Positions 62,223 through 64,000 of a stretch of DNA of 64,000 nucleotides are shown here, piece by piece. Source of the stretch: JBMNIZ01 sp050951405. Lineage in GTDB: Bacteria > Bacillota > DULZ01. Position numbers and translations under genes: made by a program. The stretch is from assembly GCA_050951405.1 (NCBI GenBank), contig JBMNIZ010000012.1, positions 186,001 to 250,000 of the forward strand, read 5' to 3'. The notes below the pieces were generated by a model. That model was not told the origin of the DNA. It saw nothing but the letters and a program-made list of their open reading frames with translations, and searched no databases. The first letter of the stretch is position 1, and every line of letters starts with the position of its first letter.

Positions 62223-63028
62223 GCTACCCAAGTGTTTATGCCTGCAATCTCTTGACCGCCGGATTTCTTAACCTTTTTGCCAAGCAAAACACATTCTTTG
62301 CCGCCTTTTATGACCGGCTTGCCTTTGTATAAAGTCTGTGTGACCCTGTGGTAATAGTCATTTTTGACCCACGTTGGAACTTCCACACTGCCGGGGTAGT
62401 AATTCTTTACACTGACCTTAAACTCCACCATATCTCCAATTCCAATATCAGTATTGGTATCTGTACTGTTCTCCAGCGCTTTTTTTACTGCTTTACGGAA
62501 AGTGTCCATATTCTCCCCATGCTTGGGAAACCAGTGCATCACATCAGCATGGTTGCTGGCAATACCGAGCTTATATCCCTCGGAGTGGCAGATGATGTCA
62601 TTTTCATTAAGGCTGTACTTCTTGCAGAGCATAACGCAGAGTTCAACGGCGTTCTGCCATGCTTTGCGGAAATAATCTTCTTGCTTTGCTGCATCATAAC
62701 CCACCATTACCGACCCGGATTTATACGAAAACCCAGCAGGCTCACAGATTTCAAAGCCAATATGGGTATTGTTGGCTGCTCCTCCCGCATGCCACCCGCG
62801 ATGATCCCAAGGCAGGTATTGCCAAACCTCTTTATCGTCTACAAAAGCGTGAACACATACCTGCCTATTTATTTCGCCGGCCTTGTAAGATTTGTTCCAA
62901 CGGGAAAACCACTCAGCCGCCATTACACCCGGCACAGCCGTCGAATGTACCATGATTCCTTTAGGCGTGATTTTGCGGCCTGCTGTATAGCAATCGTTTC
63001 GCGTCATGTATTTAGTAAAAAGCTTCAT
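62192..63028 (-). CDS. Prophage N-acetylmuramoyl-L-alanine amidase, C-terminus altered by IS30
   Basis: A phage endolysin of the amidase_2 family. Zinc and active-site residues: ITPKGIMVHSTAVPG (first His), DHRGWHAGGAANNTHIGFEICEP and SNHADVMHWFPKHG (last His). A C-terminal SH3-like repeat region contains NYYPGSVEVPTWVKNDYYHRV. 278 residues. The last eight codons, SCKINCRI and stop, are the end of IS30 copy 5, joined after AGINTWVAV, so the natural end is lost by a few residues. ATG overlaps the holin stop by four bases. The catalytic domain is complete and probably active. Confidence 0.9.
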   Translation of the reverse strand: MKLFTKYMTRNDCYTAGRKITPKGIMVHSTAVPGVMAAEWFSRWNKSYKAGEINRQVCVHAFVDDKEVWQYLPWDHRGWHAGGAANNTHIGFEICEPAGFSYKSGSVMVGYDAAKQEDYFRKAWQNAVELCVMLCKKYSLNENDIICHSEGYKLGIASNHADVMHWFPKHGENMDTFRKAVKKALENSTDTNTDIGIGDMVEFKVSVKNYYPGSVEVPTWVKNDYYHRVTQTLYKGKPVIKGGKECVLLGKKVKKSGGQEIAGINTWVAVSCKINCRI

Positions 63029-63444
63029 TTCTTTTCATCCTCCTCATTTGAGCGGCCATGCAGTTGTTCCAACGCGTTCTTCAGCTTTTCAGGAATGGGC
63101 AGTCCTATATGTGCTGCATTTTCAAGAATTGAAATGCCCTCGTTACTCAGGTAAAAGAAAATCACCGCTGTCCGGATTGCCCCGCCGTTGCCGAGCACCT
63201 GGCTGTCGATGATGTGTCCCACACCCACAAGTACAAAAATAAGTACCTTCTTAAAGATGCCCTTGGCTCCGACTTCACTCGAAAGCTTTCTGTCTACAAT
63301 GGCACACATCACACCGGTCACATAGTCAATGGCCACAAAAGCGATGAGCGCATATAAAAATCCATCCAGCCCTCCAAGAAACCAGCCAAGAAATCCGCCA
63401 ATAGCAGTAAAAACCGCCTGTACCCAGTTCCATACCGTTTTCAT
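63025..63444 (-). CDS. Phage holin, family 4 (toxin secretion/lysis holin)
   Basis: 139 residues with three or four membrane segments: FTAIGGFLGWFLGGLDGFLYALIAFVAIDYVTGVMCAI, VLIFVLVGVGHIIDSQVL and AVIFFYLSNEGISILENA. The DYVTGVMCAIVDRKLSSEVG and FYLSNEGISILENA signatures are typical of this holin family. A charged tail (HGRSNEEDEKK) follows. It lies just before the amidase with a four-base overlap, the standard lysis cassette. Confidence 0.92.
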   Translation of the reverse strand: MKTVWNWVQAVFTAIGGFLGWFLGGLDGFLYALIAFVAIDYVTGVMCAIVDRKLSSEVGAKGIFKKVLIFVLVGVGHIIDSQVLGNGGAIRTAVIFFYLSNEGISILENAAHIGLPIPEKLKNALEQLHGRSNEEDEKK

Positions 63445-63480
63445 TGTCTTAACCCTCCGTTCAACTTGAATTTTGCATAT

Positions 63481-63511
63481 AAAAAAGCGCCCTGCCTTAA
63501 AGCAAAGCGCT
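63481..63511 (-). terminator. Terminator after the tail-protein gene
   Basis: Stem AGCGC / GCGCT with a 16-base loop and T6 on the minus strand, between the tail-protein gene and the holin. Confidence 0.65.
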
Positions 63512-63530
63512 GAAAATTAAAACTTCTAAT

Positions 63531-64000
63531 CTATATTTGCTTCGGAAGCGCCTCCCACAGCCGCATATCCTCCTGCCCAAGCGACCAGATGGCTATACCT
63601 CGCAGTCTCCATCGATAAGCCGCTTCGTTTGCCCAGTAAACAAGGCTGTCCACATCCTGATAATACAGAATAGAAAAACCATCTGCATCTCCGAGGAAGA
63701 GACGGGATATCCAGATATTGATGTCTTTTGGTATAATTTTTACTTCATAGTCATTACCGCAGGAAAGCGTCAAAAGCTGCGAGTGAAAAAAATCATAGTC
63801 CATCGAAATGTCCTCATTGCGAGTTGCCGATTCCTCCACATCGCTATTTACTGAAAACACCTGAAATTCATCATCCCACGTGACACCAGTGCGAGCAAGC
63901 CTGCCAAAGCTGGTTATATTTCCATCCGGAAGTTCCACATCAAAACGCTCGTATGGTTCATATACCCATGCATCGCCCAGTCGCAGCAGCTCGCATACCG
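63531..64000 (-). CDS. Prophage structural protein with GH18-like C-terminus (partial)
   Basis: The frame is open through the window edge, so the start is outside. The visible 156 residues include LGDAWVYEPYERFDVELPDGN and a C-terminal WRLRGIAIWSLGQEDMRLWEALP, typical of the end of glycoside hydrolase 18 (chitinase/spore-lysin) domains. YDFFHSQLLTLSCGNDYEVKIIPKDINIWIS is less familiar. In such prophages GH18-like modules occur on tail or baseplate proteins directly upstream of holin and amidase. It may help penetrate the cell wall; that is inferred. Confidence 0.7.
   Translation of the reverse strand, partial: VCELLRLGDAWVYEPYERFDVELPDGNITSFGRLARTGVTWDDEFQVFSVNSDVEESATRNEDISMDYDFFHSQLLTLSCGNDYEVKIIPKDINIWISRLFLGDADGFSILYYQDVDSLVYWANEAAYRWRLRGIAIWSLGQEDMRLWEALPKQI

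Overview
The window looks like the chromosome of an anaerobic, spore-forming Firmicute of the class Clostridia (Peptococcales-like). The evidence is the gene content: a short HisG with HisZ, a T-box leader, a YerC/TrpR-like regulator, PduL, DnaD and DnaC loaders, a YlmC/YmxH-type protein, a D,D-carboxypeptidase and polysaccharide deacetylase of the kind found near sporulation genes, a very large activase of the 2-hydroxyacyl-CoA dehydratase family, and strong TTGACA/TATAAT promoters. The lineage is an inference; no rRNA is present.

Layout. 1-4.8 kb: a histidine operon on the minus strand (hisZ-hisG-hisD-hisB-hisA-hisF). hisD and hisB are broken by many frameshifts, and hisH and hisC are missing from the cluster. 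4.9-14.8 kb: a pile of insertion sequences (IS30, IS256, IS21 and ISNCY/IS1202-like) holding one host gene, yerC. Flanking repeats show that yerC once sat directly upstream of hisZ and was turned around by recombination between inverted IS copies. 14.8-16.0 kb: tRNA-Arg, a small five-CxxC protein and pduL. 16.1-18.6 kb: IS30 interrupted by IS256, with intact 15-bp target repeats. 18.6-25.7 kb: dnaC, dnaD, trkA, a P-loop/Gls24-like protein, a beta-CASP hydrolase and a T-box-controlled aminotransferase. 25.7-33.4 kb: IS30, IS1634-like, IS21 and ISNCY elements nested in two copies of one host sequence. 33.3-43.1 kb: an acidic hypothetical protein, five tRNA genes, an IS1182-like element inside the tRNA terminator, a lipoprotein, the 1445-residue activase, an M50-like membrane protease, a ferritin-like protein and tRNA-Leu. 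43.1-49.5 kb: ISNCY, IS1634-like and a second IS21 type. 49.5-56.8 kb: ylmC, small membrane ORFs, dut, an M16 peptidase, dac, pda, pnp and rpsO, all on the minus strand. 56.9-60.5 kb: a third IS1634-like element carrying IS256. 60.5-64.0 kb: prophage remains (serine recombinase fragment, IS30, amidase, holin, tail protein).

About half of the window is mobile DNA from six IS families, with near-identical copies, nesting up to three deep and visible rearrangements. The most unusual pattern is that every IS1634-like right end lies immediately next to the -10 hexamer of a sigma-A-type promoter. The element duplicates a long stretch (163 bp in the clean case) that carries the whole promoter, so the downstream gene keeps it. 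Other families respect other target classes: the IS1182-like element duplicates exactly a terminator hairpin, and the IS30 element makes 15-bp repeats.

Several host genes (ylmC, the M16 peptidase, the deacetylase) carry single-base indels in homopolymers. Sequencing error therefore cannot be excluded for those, and perhaps for part of the his damage.
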